The position numbers and the translations under genes were made by a program. This document shows, piece after piece, positions 1 to 6,929 of a DNA stretch of 10,999 bases. Location: positions 1-10,999 of the forward strand of contig CAZTTG010000143.1 of NCBI GenBank assembly GCA_964615935.1, written 5' to 3'. The notes under the pieces were generated by a model. The model was not told where the DNA came from. It saw only the letters and a program-made list of their open reading frames with translations, and made no database searches. Numbering within the stretch: the first letter of the stretch is position 1; every line of letters begins with the position of its first letter. The DNA comes from CAZTTG01 sp964615935. Its GTDB lineage: Bacteria; Planctomycetota; UBA1135; GCA-002686595.

Positions 1-927
1 ACGACCCGGAACACTGTGACGGGCTCGCCCTGGCACAATCCGGCTGCCTACATCCGGTCGGATGGCGACGGAAGCTGGAGCGGCTCGGAGGAGGACCTAT
101 TCACCTGGGCCTTCCAGCACGAGATGGATAATTCGCACTACGGGCTCGCCAACGGCCCGATCATCGCCGCGGATCCGGGTTTGGCGCCCTTTGGCGGCTG
201 CTCCTACGACATCCCCTGCGGCACCGACGCTACCAGCTCCGCCTGTGGCACCGGCCTGGGAACGGCCGATTCGTACTGGACGAACGTCGACGGTTGCCCC
301 ATCGCGGGTACCGGTTGCACCGGCGTTCCCCCTGGAGACTGCGGCAATGCTGCAGCATCGGGCACCGGCTGCTACTCCTTCGGCGGCTGGCCGGCCAACC
401 GCTGGGCCAGCTTCTGGCTGGAGATGTCGTCAGTCGGCTCCTGCCGGGACCACTGCCGCTACCCACCCGAGGTGTACTGCTCCTACGAAGAGCCCAACCC
501 CGCCAGCCGCTGCGGCTTCTCGCAGTGCCCCAGCTCGAGCGGCTGCACGGCGAGGATTACGACCACCTGGATCCTCCACTGCCCGGAGCAGGACGGCGAC
601 GACTACGACCTGATCGTCGAGGGGACCGAGAGCCAGAAGTGGGGCATCGTCTTCGGCACCACCGCCGGCCGGACCAGCGTCGCGCCCTTCTCGAGCGGCA
701 CCCTGTGCTGCCAGGCGCCCATCACGCGCACGCCGCCGCAGACCACCGGGACCCAGGGCGGACCCTGCACCGGCACCCTGAGCCTGCGCCTCAACGACCC
801 CTCCTCCACGAGCCCGATCCTGAACCAGCCGCCGGGTACGATGGTCAACTACCAGGGCTGGACACGCGACCCGGCGGGCCCCGTTGGCACCGACCTGTCC
901 GACGCCATCGAGATCGGCTTCCGGTAG
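1..927 (+). CDS. Secreted Cys-rich protein of unknown function, paralog 1 (5' end missing)
   Basis: The reading frame is open from base 1 to TAG at 925-927, giving 308 visible residues. The GTG at base 16 is in frame but is not the start: comparison with the next gene shows about 190 N-terminal residues lie outside the window. The visible part aligns end to end with the C-terminal two-thirds of the neighbour, at roughly 70% identity by eye. Shared blocks include SDGDGSWSGS, TWAFQHEMDN, YDIPCGTD, CYSFGGWPAN, DDYDLIVEGTES, WGIVFGTTAGRTS, GTLCCQAP and NQPPGTMVNYQGWTRDP. Many cysteines are conserved, which suggests disulfides and an extracytoplasmic location. The ending (NYQGWTRDP, then LSDAIEI) resembles the C-terminus of many secreted planctomycete hypothetical proteins; that likeness is from memory. 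I recognise no enzyme motif. It lies 27 bases before the paralog on the same strand, so co-transcription is likely. Confidence 0.85.
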   Translation, partial: TTRNTVTGSPWHNPAAYIRSDGDGSWSGSEEDLFTWAFQHEMDNSHYGLANGPIIAADPGLAPFGGCSYDIPCGTDATSSACGTGLGTADSYWTNVDGCPIAGTGCTGVPPGDCGNAAASGTGCYSFGGWPANRWASFWLEMSSVGSCRDHCRYPPEVYCSYEEPNPASRCGFSQCPSSSGCTARITTTWILHCPEQDGDDYDLIVEGTESQKWGIVFGTTAGRTSVAPFSSGTLCCQAPITRTPPQTTGTQGGPCTGTLSLRLNDPSSTSPILNQPPGTMVNYQGWTRDPAGPVGTDLSDAIEIGFR

Positions 928-954
928 ACAGGCGATCACACGGGAGAGACGAAC

Positions 955-2382
955 ATGCCTCGCACCCTGTTTGCGGCCGCCAGCGCCCTCCTGCTCTGCT
1001 GCGCCGCCGGAGCCCAGAACCTGGACTCGAGCCGGATCCACCCGATCACGACTCCCGTCCGTGACGCCGGTACGCTGGACCTGGGAACCGGGATCTGGTG
1101 GGGGACCGGCGGCAAGGCCCGGGCGTCCACCAAGGTGTACGACAACACCTGCATCTGGACGGGTGGTTGGTTCTACTACGGGCCTGAGCCCTGCGAGGAC
1201 ACCTACGACGAGGGTCGGATCCCGAGTTCGAGCGATCCGAACGCGCCTGCCGGCGCCACCTGGGACAACTGGATCGACAGCTTCCAGATCGGGTACTGCA
1301 CCCCCTACCCCACAGGGCAGGTCGAGATCGCCATCTCCTTCTGGAATCACAACGGAGGTGCTTGCTTGGTGGGACTGTCGCAGAGCGCGATCGTGCCACC
1401 CCACTTCAACGGGGCTGTGGCCTACTTCGGCGCTCTGAATCTCCCGGGTGATCCCGGATTCCCGGTCATCGCCTGCTGGATCGTGACCATCGATCTGGCC
1501 AATACGCCTGGCGGCGGGTTCTGTCTCCTGTCGGACGGCGACGGAAGCTGGAGTGGATCGGTGACGGACGTGTTCACGTGGGCCTTCCAGCACGAGATGG
1601 ACAACACGAAGTACGGGATCGCCAGCGGTCCGATCATCCAAGGGGATCCCAGCGTGGCTCCCTTTGGCGCCTGCACCTACGACATCCCCTGCGGCACCGA
1701 CATGGCCGGCAATCCCTGCGGGACCGGCCTGGATACCACGGATGACTACTGGACCAATACCGACGGCACCCCGGTGGGCGGCCCCGTCAACACGGCGCTG
1801 TGCCCGAACGGCTCCAGCACCGGCTGCTACTCCTTCGGCGGCTGGCCGGCCAACCCCTGGGCCAGCTTCTGGCTGGAATTGACCTCGGACGGCGTCTGCC
1901 GGGGCCACTGCCAGACTTTCCCCGTGGTGTACTGCTCCTTTGACGAGCCCAGCTCCAGCACCAAGTGTGGCTTCGCCCAGTGTCGCAGCTCGAACAACTG
2001 CACGGCGAGGATCAGCACCAGCCACATGTCCCATTGCCCGGAGCGGGACGCCGACGACTATGACCTGATCGTCGAAGGGACCGAGTCCCAGAGGTGGGGC
2101 ATCGTCTTCGGCACCACCGCCGGCCGAACGAGCATCGCTCCCTTCTCGAGCGGCACGCTGTGCTGCCAGGCGCCGATCGTGCGCACGCCGCAGCAGACCA
2201 CCGGGACCCTGGGCTGGGCCTGCACCGGATCCCTGAAGGTGCGCCTCAACGACCCCACCTCAGCGAGCCCGATCCTGAACCAGCCGCCGGGTACCATGGT
2301 CAACTACCAGGGCTGGACGCGCGACCCGATGGGCCCGGGCGGCACGGACCTGTCCGACGCCATCGAGATCTTCTTCCGGTAG
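955..2382 (+). CDS. Secreted Cys-rich protein of unknown function, paralog 2 (complete)
   Basis: A 475-residue protein. The ATG at 955 follows a GGAGAG ribosome-binding site at 943-948. Residues 1-20 form a clear signal peptide (hydrophobic stretch ALLLCCAAGA, then Q21), so the protein is exported. About residues 25-190 have no counterpart in the visible part of the upstream paralog only because the window cuts that gene. Residues 193-475 match it closely. Cysteines are frequent and mostly conserved between the copies, for example 240, 246, 255, 291, 315, 319, 327, 338, 343, 349, 361, 403, 404 and 423. This suggests a disulfide-stabilised fold. The last 25 residues (YQGWTRDP, then DLSDAIEI) resemble a C-terminal segment of secreted planctomycete proteins. 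I see no catalytic motif, transmembrane segment beyond the signal, or lipobox. The function is unknown; a structural or surface role is possible but unsupported. Confidence 0.9.
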   Translation: MPRTLFAAASALLLCCAAGAQNLDSSRIHPITTPVRDAGTLDLGTGIWWGTGGKARASTKVYDNTCIWTGGWFYYGPEPCEDTYDEGRIPSSSDPNAPAGATWDNWIDSFQIGYCTPYPTGQVEIAISFWNHNGGACLVGLSQSAIVPPHFNGAVAYFGALNLPGDPGFPVIACWIVTIDLANTPGGGFCLLSDGDGSWSGSVTDVFTWAFQHEMDNTKYGIASGPIIQGDPSVAPFGACTYDIPCGTDMAGNPCGTGLDTTDDYWTNTDGTPVGGPVNTALCPNGSSTGCYSFGGWPANPWASFWLELTSDGVCRGHCQTFPVVYCSFDEPSSSTKCGFAQCRSSNNCTARISTSHMSHCPERDADDYDLIVEGTESQRWGIVFGTTAGRTSIAPFSSGTLCCQAPIVRTPQQTTGTLGWACTGSLKVRLNDPTSASPILNQPPGTMVNYQGWTRDPMGPGGTDLSDAIEIFFR

Positions 2383-2403
2383 GGCGGCCCGCGCGCTGCC
2401 GAT

Positions 2404-2409
2404 AGAATG
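2404..2409 (+). promoter_or_regulatory. Possible -10 box TAGAAT before the FG-GAP gene
   Basis: TAGAAT matches five of six bases of the TATAAT consensus and is one of few A/T-rich hexamers here. No convincing -35 box lies 16-18 bases upstream. If it is real, transcription would start near 2416, downstream of the ATG at 2411, which favours the TTG start at 2456. Confidence 0.25.
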
Positions 2410-2410
2410 G

Positions 2411-4366
2411 ATGCGCTCCGCCCCGGCGAGCGCACCCTCCCCCGGAAGCCACCCCTTGCTCCAACCCGGCCTCGAGCTCTGGATCTGCCTGCCCCTCGCC
2501 CTCGCGTCGGCGCAGGAGCCGCCCGCCGAGTCACCCGGCGAGGGGGCCGCGCCCGCCCTCTTCCGCCTGGACGCCGAGGGCGGCTTTCCCGACGCGCCGA
2601 CGAGCGACGCGCCGGCCCTCGAGGTCGTGGCCGCGGACATGGACCTCGACGGCGACCCCGATCTCCTGGTCCACCGCCACCACCTGGTCCGCCTCGAGCT
2701 CTACGAGAACCGCGAGGGCCGCTTCCACCTGGCCAACCCCCGCGGGGCGGACACCTCGGGCCTGTGGGACAACCCCGGGATCGGCGAGCTCTTCGCCGAC
2801 GAGGAGGAGATGCTCCCGCGCATCGCCGCGACCGAGGGGCCCGGGATCTTCGTCTGGCACGACCTCGCGCGGGACGGCCGCTGGAACGTCCTGCTGCGGG
2901 GCGACGGAACGACCGCGCCCCGGCTGATCCTCGAGGCCAACCGGGTCATCGACGAGGTGGAGGGCATCGAGGCGGAGCGCCTGTCCCGACCGAGCGCCCG
3001 CCGCCTGGAGGTCCGGACTCCCGCCGACACCGAGCCCCGACACCTCCGCTTCCGCGTGGACCAGGTCTCCACCGAGCTGCGCATCGCGCTCGAGGCCTCC
3101 GAAGGCCCGCCCCCGCCGGTCCTCGTCGGCCTGGACCTCTGCCCCGCGCCGCCCGGCGAGCTCGTGCTGTGGAAGCCCGATCCCCACGGGGTGGCCTGGA
3201 TCCACACCCGAGGCTCGCCCGAGCCGGACCTCTTCGTGTGCCGCGGCGCCCTGCGGGGAAGCCTGCGAGCGCCGCTCGCCCCCAAGCGGGATCGCTTCTA
3301 CGAGGGCCGGGCCGGGGAGGAGCCGCGCTACGCAGCGCTCCCGGGCCTCTTCCCTCCCAACTACGACCGCTCGCGCCAGGTGGAGTGCGTGGACATCGAC
3401 CTCGACGGAGTCCTCGAGTACTACGTGGGCTGCCGGCGATCCGCCAACCGGTTGTGGTGCTGGGATGCCGAGGCCGGCGCCTTCGCCGATCGCGCGCCCG
3501 CGCTGGGCGTGGACCTCAAGCAGGGCGAGGCCTTCGCGTGGTTCCCCTACGACGGGGACGGCCGGGCGGACCTGGCCTTCGTCCGCGGGCGGCTCCTGGC
3601 GGTGGCCCGGATGCGCGACGGCCAGCCGCCCGAGATCGTGGAGGTCGCGGCCCGATCCTCCACCCGCTCCTGGCGGGGGAGCCCCCAGATCTTCGAGAGG
3701 GCCCGGATCCAGCCCCTCGACTTCGACGGCGACGGCCGCATGGACCTCCTCCTGGCGGAGACCGGGGAGACGGGCTCCCGGCGCCTCTTCCGCCGGACCG
3801 ACGCGGGCTTCGACGAGGTCACCGCGACCGCCGGCCTGGACCGAGCGCTGGCCTTCCGCGACCTCGTGCTCCTGGACGCCGACGAGGACTCCCGCGTGGA
3901 CGCCGTGGTGGTGGGCGACGCGCCCGAGCTGCTGCGCAACACGGGCGAGGGAGGCTTCCAGAGCCGGCCCCTTCCCGAGCTCGCGGCCTTCGGCCCGGTC
4001 CAGGCCGCGACGAGCTGCGACGCCGACGGGGACGGCCACCTCGACCTGGTGCTGGTCGGCCGGCGCCCCGCCCTCGCCCGCGGCCTGGGCTCCGGGGCGA
4101 ACCGCTCGCTGGCGGTGATCTTCCCGCAGGAGCCGGGCCGGACCCTGGGCGCCGAGGTCACCGCGGTCTACTCCGACGGCCGCCTCCGGCTCCAGCGCTA
4201 CGGCTCGCACGCCGGCAGCCGCCTCTCGCACTCGCTGCTGCCCCTGCGCTTCGGGATCCCCGAGGGGGTTCGCCTGCTGGCCCTGCGCGTGCGCTGGCCG
4301 GGCGAGGCGGAGGAGCGCTCGGTCCCCGTCGACGAGGGCCAGGCGCGCCTCGAGCTGCGCCGCTGA
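2411..4366 (+). CDS. Secreted FG-GAP/VCBS repeat protein with ASPIC/UnbV-like C-terminus
   Basis: A 651-residue protein from the ATG at 2411. Calcium-binding DxDxDG-type loops recur: residues 76-84 (DMDLDGDPD), 328-333 (DIDLDG), 381-387 (DGDGRAD), 437-445 (DFDGDGRMD), 489-497 (degenerate, DADEDSRVD) and 537-545 (DADGDGHLD). Such loops mark FG-GAP/VCBS beta-propeller repeats, which usually act outside the cytoplasm in binding. Residues 579-630 (GAEVTAVYSDGR, LRFGIPEG, VRWPG) match the pattern of the ASPIC/UnbV domain that often follows these repeats. A hydrophobic stretch at 21-34 (LELWICLPLALASA) before QE looks like a signal peptide but starts late. A TTG at 2456, preceded by GGAAG at 2444-2448, would give a compact signal and may be the true start. 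The gene is 28 bases after the Cys-rich paralog and converges on a sulfatase. The substrate is unknown. Confidence 0.88.
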   Translation: MRSAPASAPSPGSHPLLQPGLELWICLPLALASAQEPPAESPGEGAAPALFRLDAEGGFPDAPTSDAPALEVVAADMDLDGDPDLLVHRHHLVRLELYENREGRFHLANPRGADTSGLWDNPGIGELFADEEEMLPRIAATEGPGIFVWHDLARDGRWNVLLRGDGTTAPRLILEANRVIDEVEGIEAERLSRPSARRLEVRTPADTEPRHLRFRVDQVSTELRIALEASEGPPPPVLVGLDLCPAPPGELVLWKPDPHGVAWIHTRGSPEPDLFVCRGALRGSLRAPLAPKRDRFYEGRAGEEPRYAALPGLFPPNYDRSRQVECVDIDLDGVLEYYVGCRRSANRLWCWDAEAGAFADRAPALGVDLKQGEAFAWFPYDGDGRADLAFVRGRLLAVARMRDGQPPEIVEVAARSSTRSWRGSPQIFERARIQPLDFDGDGRMDLLLAETGETGSRRLFRRTDAGFDEVTATAGLDRALAFRDLVLLDADEDSRVDAVVVGDAPELLRNTGEGGFQSRPLPELAAFGPVQAATSCDADGDGHLDLVLVGRRPALARGLGSGANRSLAVIFPQEPGRTLGAEVTAVYSDGRLRLQRYGSHAGSRLSHSLLPLRFGIPEGVRLLALRVRWPGEAEERSVPVDEGQARLELRR

Positions 4367-4394
4367 GCGGCGACGCGTCGAGGAACGGCTCAGC
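4362..4394. terminator. Possible bidirectional terminator between convergent genes
   Basis: GCTGAGC (4362-4368) and GCTCAGC (4388-4394) are perfect 7-base inverted repeats that include the stop codons of both converging genes. Between them lies a perfect 10-base palindrome, CGACGCGTCG (4371-4380). There is no T-tract, so it is not a classical intrinsic terminator, and in GC-rich DNA short palindromes occur by chance. Confidence 0.3.
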
Positions 4395-5727
4395 CGCCGA
4401 TCAGCGCGGCCAGCCGCGAGCGCAGCCGGCGCAGCGCCTGCTGCTCCTCGCTGGTGAGCTCCTGCTCGAGCAGATCGACCTGCTCGAAGGGATCCGCCTC
4501 CAGGTCGAAGAAGGACTCCTCCGGCGCCTGGCCGGCGATCTCCCAGCGGATCAGCTTGTAGCGCGGGCCGCGGATGGCGCGGTTGTGGAAGACGTGCCCG
4601 CCCGTCCCGTTGGGGAAGAAGCGCTCCGAGTAGGCCCACTGCCGGATCGAGGGCAGGTCCGGATCGCGCAGGTACGGCAGCAGGCTCACCGAGTCCAGCT
4701 CGGTCCCCGGCGGCACCGCCGCCGCCGGATCGACGCCCCCGATGCGGGAGATGGTGGCGAAGAGGTCGGTCGCGCAGACCAGGGCGTCGCACTCGGAGCC
4801 GGGAACGCGGACCCGGGGTCCGGCGACGATCAGGGGCACGTTGACCCCGCCCTCGTAGAGCGTGCCCTTGCCGTGGTCCGTGGGGAAGGGGCAGTCCATG
4901 GCCTCACCGAGGGTGCCGTTGTCGCCGAGGAAGATCACGGTCGTGCGGTCGAGGACCTCGGAGGGGATGCCCGCCAGGAGGCGGCCGATCTCGGTGTCCA
5001 GGGCCTCGGTCATGGCCTTCATGTGCTCGACCGGGGTGGCGTTGGGAGGGCCCGACAGGGCGTAGCCGTGCAGGTGGGCGGGCGGCGCGTGGAAGGGCTT
5101 GTGCGAGGCGTTGAAGGCGACCCACAGGAACCACGGCTCGGGCAGGCGGCGCGCCACCCGCAGGGCGTCGTCGGCGGTGTCGGTGGTGGCGTAGCGGCAC
5201 CACGGGTGCTGGGTCCCGTTGATCGCCTTCGACCAGCCGTAGTAGTCCCCGAGGTTGGCCAGCGCTCCGGCGTGGAGGTCGAAGCCGCTCGCCCGGGGAT
5301 GGTCCGGACCCTGGCCGCTGCCGGCCAGGTGCCACTTGCCCAGGACCGCGCTCCGGTAGGGGCCCGGCGGAGCCCGGGCCAGGACCTCGGGCAGGATCAC
5401 CTCCCCGGTGGAGAGCCCGGCCAGGCCGGAAGTGATGGCCTCGCCGACGCCGGTGCGGAAGCCGAAGCGACCGCTCAGGGCGCTGGCCCGGGTGGGGGAG
5501 CACTTGGGCGCTGCCCAGGCGTTGCGGAACAGCACCCCCCGCTCGGCCAGCCGGTCGACGCCGGGCGTGCGCCCCGGGTCGGGATGCTCGCGGTAGGCGC
5601 CGACGCGGTCCACTCCCACGTCGTCGGCCACCAGGACCAGGACGTTCTCCTGGGCGCTCCCCGACGCGCCGAGGAGCAGAGCCAGCGCGAGACCTCTGGG
5701 CTGCACGGCGGGAGCTCCTGGACCCAT
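4390..5727 (-). CDS. Sulfatase (S1 family, alkaline-phosphatase superfamily), exported
   Basis: A complete 445-residue sulfatase that would hydrolyse sulfate esters, probably on extracellular or periplasmic glycans. The signature C-S-P-T-R at residues 76-80 has the cysteine that is converted to formylglycine. Other expected active-site residues are present: D35-D36 near the N-terminus, K131 and H133 in GKWHL, H209 in FNASHKP, D269-N270 in LGDNG, and K287 in GKGTLYEGG. The C-terminal KLIRWE and FFDLEADPFEQ segment is typical of the family. Residues 11-25 form a signal peptide ending near GSAQ. The ATG at 5727 has a poor ribosome-binding site. A GTG at 5706, preceded by GGAG eight bases upstream, keeps the signal peptide intact and may be the real start. 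The gene is divergent from the TPR gene and converges on the FG-GAP gene 23 bases away. The exact substrate cannot be read from sequence. The required maturation enzyme is not in this window. Confidence 0.95.
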   Translation of the reverse strand: MGPGAPAVQPRGLALALLLGASGSAQENVLVLVADDVGVDRVGAYREHPDPGRTPGVDRLAERGVLFRNAWAAPKCSPTRASALSGRFGFRTGVGEAITSGLAGLSTGEVILPEVLARAPPGPYRSAVLGKWHLAGSGQGPDHPRASGFDLHAGALANLGDYYGWSKAINGTQHPWCRYATTDTADDALRVARRLPEPWFLWVAFNASHKPFHAPPAHLHGYALSGPPNATPVEHMKAMTEALDTEIGRLLAGIPSEVLDRTTVIFLGDNGTLGEAMDCPFPTDHGKGTLYEGGVNVPLIVAGPRVRVPGSECDALVCATDLFATISRIGGVDPAAAVPPGTELDSVSLLPYLRDPDLPSIRQWAYSERFFPNGTGGHVFHNRAIRGPRYKLIRWEIAGQAPEESFFDLEADPFEQVDLLEQELTSEEQQALRRLRSRLAALIGG

Positions 5728-5924
5728 TGTATGAGGTCCGTCCGGAAAGCGGTTCCACCGCTCGTCCCGATTCGCGGACGGGCGGGCCGGGGGCGTTTTC
5801 AGCGCGGCCCGGGGCGGCCCCTGGCCGATGAATGGTAGGCTGGCCCGCTGACCGCGGGGTGCCCCGCGCCACCCAGGACCTCGCCAGAGGCCTCCGAGAC
5901 CACCCGACCGCCCCGGAAGACGCC
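5728..5924. other. Divergent intergenic region with two short inverted repeats
   Basis: This 197-base region separates the sulfatase and the TPR gene, so it should carry promoters for both. It contains AGCGGT-TCC-ACCGCT (5748-5762) and CGCGGGG-TG-CCCCGCG (5853-5868), the second inside the likely leader of the TPR gene. TAGGCT at 5836-5841 is a possible -10 box for the TPR gene but has no good -35 partner. GGAAG at 5915-5919 is its ribosome-binding site. No convincing sigma70 promoter is visible for either gene. Confidence 0.4.
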
Positions 5925-6830
5925 ATGAGGATCGCCACCAAGCTGCTCGCCTCCCTGCTCGCCCTGATCGCCCTCGGCACGGCGCCGGTGGGAGCCGCCC
6001 CCGACGACGAGGCCGCCGGACACCACCGGGAGGGCATGGAGGTCCTGACCCGGGGCGACTTCGACGGCGCCATCCAGGCCCTCCTGCGGGCGGCCCAGGC
6101 CGATCCCCGGAACCAGGAGTACCGGCAGGAGCTCGCGCTGGTCCACCGCATCCGGCAGATCCGCGGCCTGATGGAGTCCGAGAAGGACCCGCAGGCGTGG
6201 GCCCGGCACGCGCGCTCGGTGCGGGCCTTCTACTACGAGTACGAGATCTACGGCGAGGCCCTGGCGCTCGATCGCCAGCGGCACCAGCGCATCGGCACCG
6301 TGGCCACGGCGGTGTCCCTGGCCGAATCCCAGCTCGAACTCGACCGCAACGCCCAGGCCGCCGAGCTGCTGGGCAAGATCGCCGACGAGAAGGCGACGCC
6401 GCGCGCGCTGACCCTGCGGGGCATCGCCCTGGCGCGCCTGGGCGAGCTCGAGGAGGCCCGGGCCCTGGCCCGGCGCTGCCCCGCGCCGCAGGGCAAGGAC
6501 CGGGCCCTGGTCTTCCACATGGCCTGCCTGCGCGCGCTCACCGACGACCTCCCCGGGGCCGCGGACCTGCTCACCCTGTGCTTCGAGTCGATCCCGCCGA
6601 GCCAGCTCGAGGCCGCCAAGGCCTACGCGAAGGGCCGGCGCGACCTCGCCGCCCTGACCGCCTCTCCCGACTACGCCAAGGTGTGGCTGACCGCCTCGAA
6701 GATCGCGGAGTCGAGCTGCAGCGGCGGGACGAGCTGCGGGAGCTGCCCCTCCAGGGGGAGCTGCGGCTCCGCCCAGGAGGAGGGCGGCTGCGAGGAGGGC
6801 GAGCACGCGGGCGGGGGCGACGGCGAGTAG
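5925..6830 (+). CDS. Exported TPR-like protein with Cys-rich C-terminal tail
   Basis: A 301-residue protein. The frame stays open upstream to 5832, but the ATG at 5925 has a good GGAAG site (5915-5919) and is followed by a textbook signal peptide (residues 1-25, RIATKLLASLLALIALG to VGAA). Residues 33-65 (HHREGMEVLTRGDFDGAIQA, then ADP) match a TPR unit. Residues 125-180 show further TPR-like helices (LRGIALARLGELEEARAL), and 205-250 a possible final helical unit (ALTASPDYAKVW). TPRs are protein-interaction scaffolds. The tail from residue 262 is unusual: Gly/Ser/Cys-rich with cysteines at 265, 271, 274, 280 and 289, then an acidic, Gly-rich end with one His. Cys271-Cys274 form a CxxC. Such a tail could bind metal or an Fe-S cluster or undergo thiol redox. 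It precedes a polyferredoxin gene by 99 bases on the same strand, supporting a redox or metal link. I know no named family with this arrangement. Confidence 0.85.
   Translation: MRIATKLLASLLALIALGTAPVGAAPDDEAAGHHREGMEVLTRGDFDGAIQALLRAAQADPRNQEYRQELALVHRIRQIRGLMESEKDPQAWARHARSVRAFYYEYEIYGEALALDRQRHQRIGTVATAVSLAESQLELDRNAQAAELLGKIADEKATPRALTLRGIALARLGELEEARALARRCPAPQGKDRALVFHMACLRALTDDLPGAADLLTLCFESIPPSQLEAAKAYAKGRRDLAALTASPDYAKVWLTASKIAESSCSGGTSCGSCPSRGSCGSAQEEGGCEEGEHAGGGDGE
6713..6764 (+). repeat. Four GAGCTGC units encoding Ser-Cys pairs
   Basis: GAGCTGC occurs at 6713-6719, 6731-6737, 6740-6746 and 6758-6764, all in the same reading frame. Each contains the AGC TGC codons for Ser-Cys in the tail of the TPR-like protein. 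The spacing is irregular (18, 9 and 18 bases) but always a multiple of nine, which suggests growth by short duplications. Confidence 0.6.
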
Positions 6831-6889
6831 GTCGGTGGGCCTCCGCACGCTCTCCGCAGGATCTCCGCCGGGCGCGGATGGAGAGGCGC

Positions 6890-6910
6890 CGCGACCGCGA
6901 GCCGGTCGCG
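6890..6910 (+). promoter_or_regulatory. Stem-loop between the TPR gene and the polyferredoxin gene
   Basis: CGCGACCG (6890-6897) and CGGTCGCG (6903-6910) form a perfect 8-base-pair, GC-only stem with a 5-base loop. It ends 19 bases before the ATG at 6930 and just before the likely ribosome-binding site TGAGG (6916-6920). With no T-run after it, an attenuator, an RNA-processing site or a translation-tuning hairpin is more likely than a terminator. Chance in GC-rich DNA cannot be excluded. Confidence 0.4.
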
Positions 6911-6929
6911 CGTCCTGAGGTCGCTCGTC

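Noticed and set aside
430..2034. A 534-codon antisense open frame opposite the Cys-rich paralogs
   Set aside because: It has shadow composition with no domain. It spans the boundary between two clear plus-strand genes, and the paralogs' conservation follows their own frame.
2407..5838. A 1143-codon open frame on the plus strand across the FG-GAP gene and the antisense of the sulfatase
   Set aside because: It is an Arg/Pro/Gly-rich shadow created by GC-rich codons. Two well-supported genes with recognisable domains occupy the same DNA in other frames.
5832..5924. Upstream extension of the TPR gene to a start at 5832
   Set aside because: The ATG at 5925 has a good ribosome-binding site and immediately begins a canonical signal peptide, which the extension would bury.
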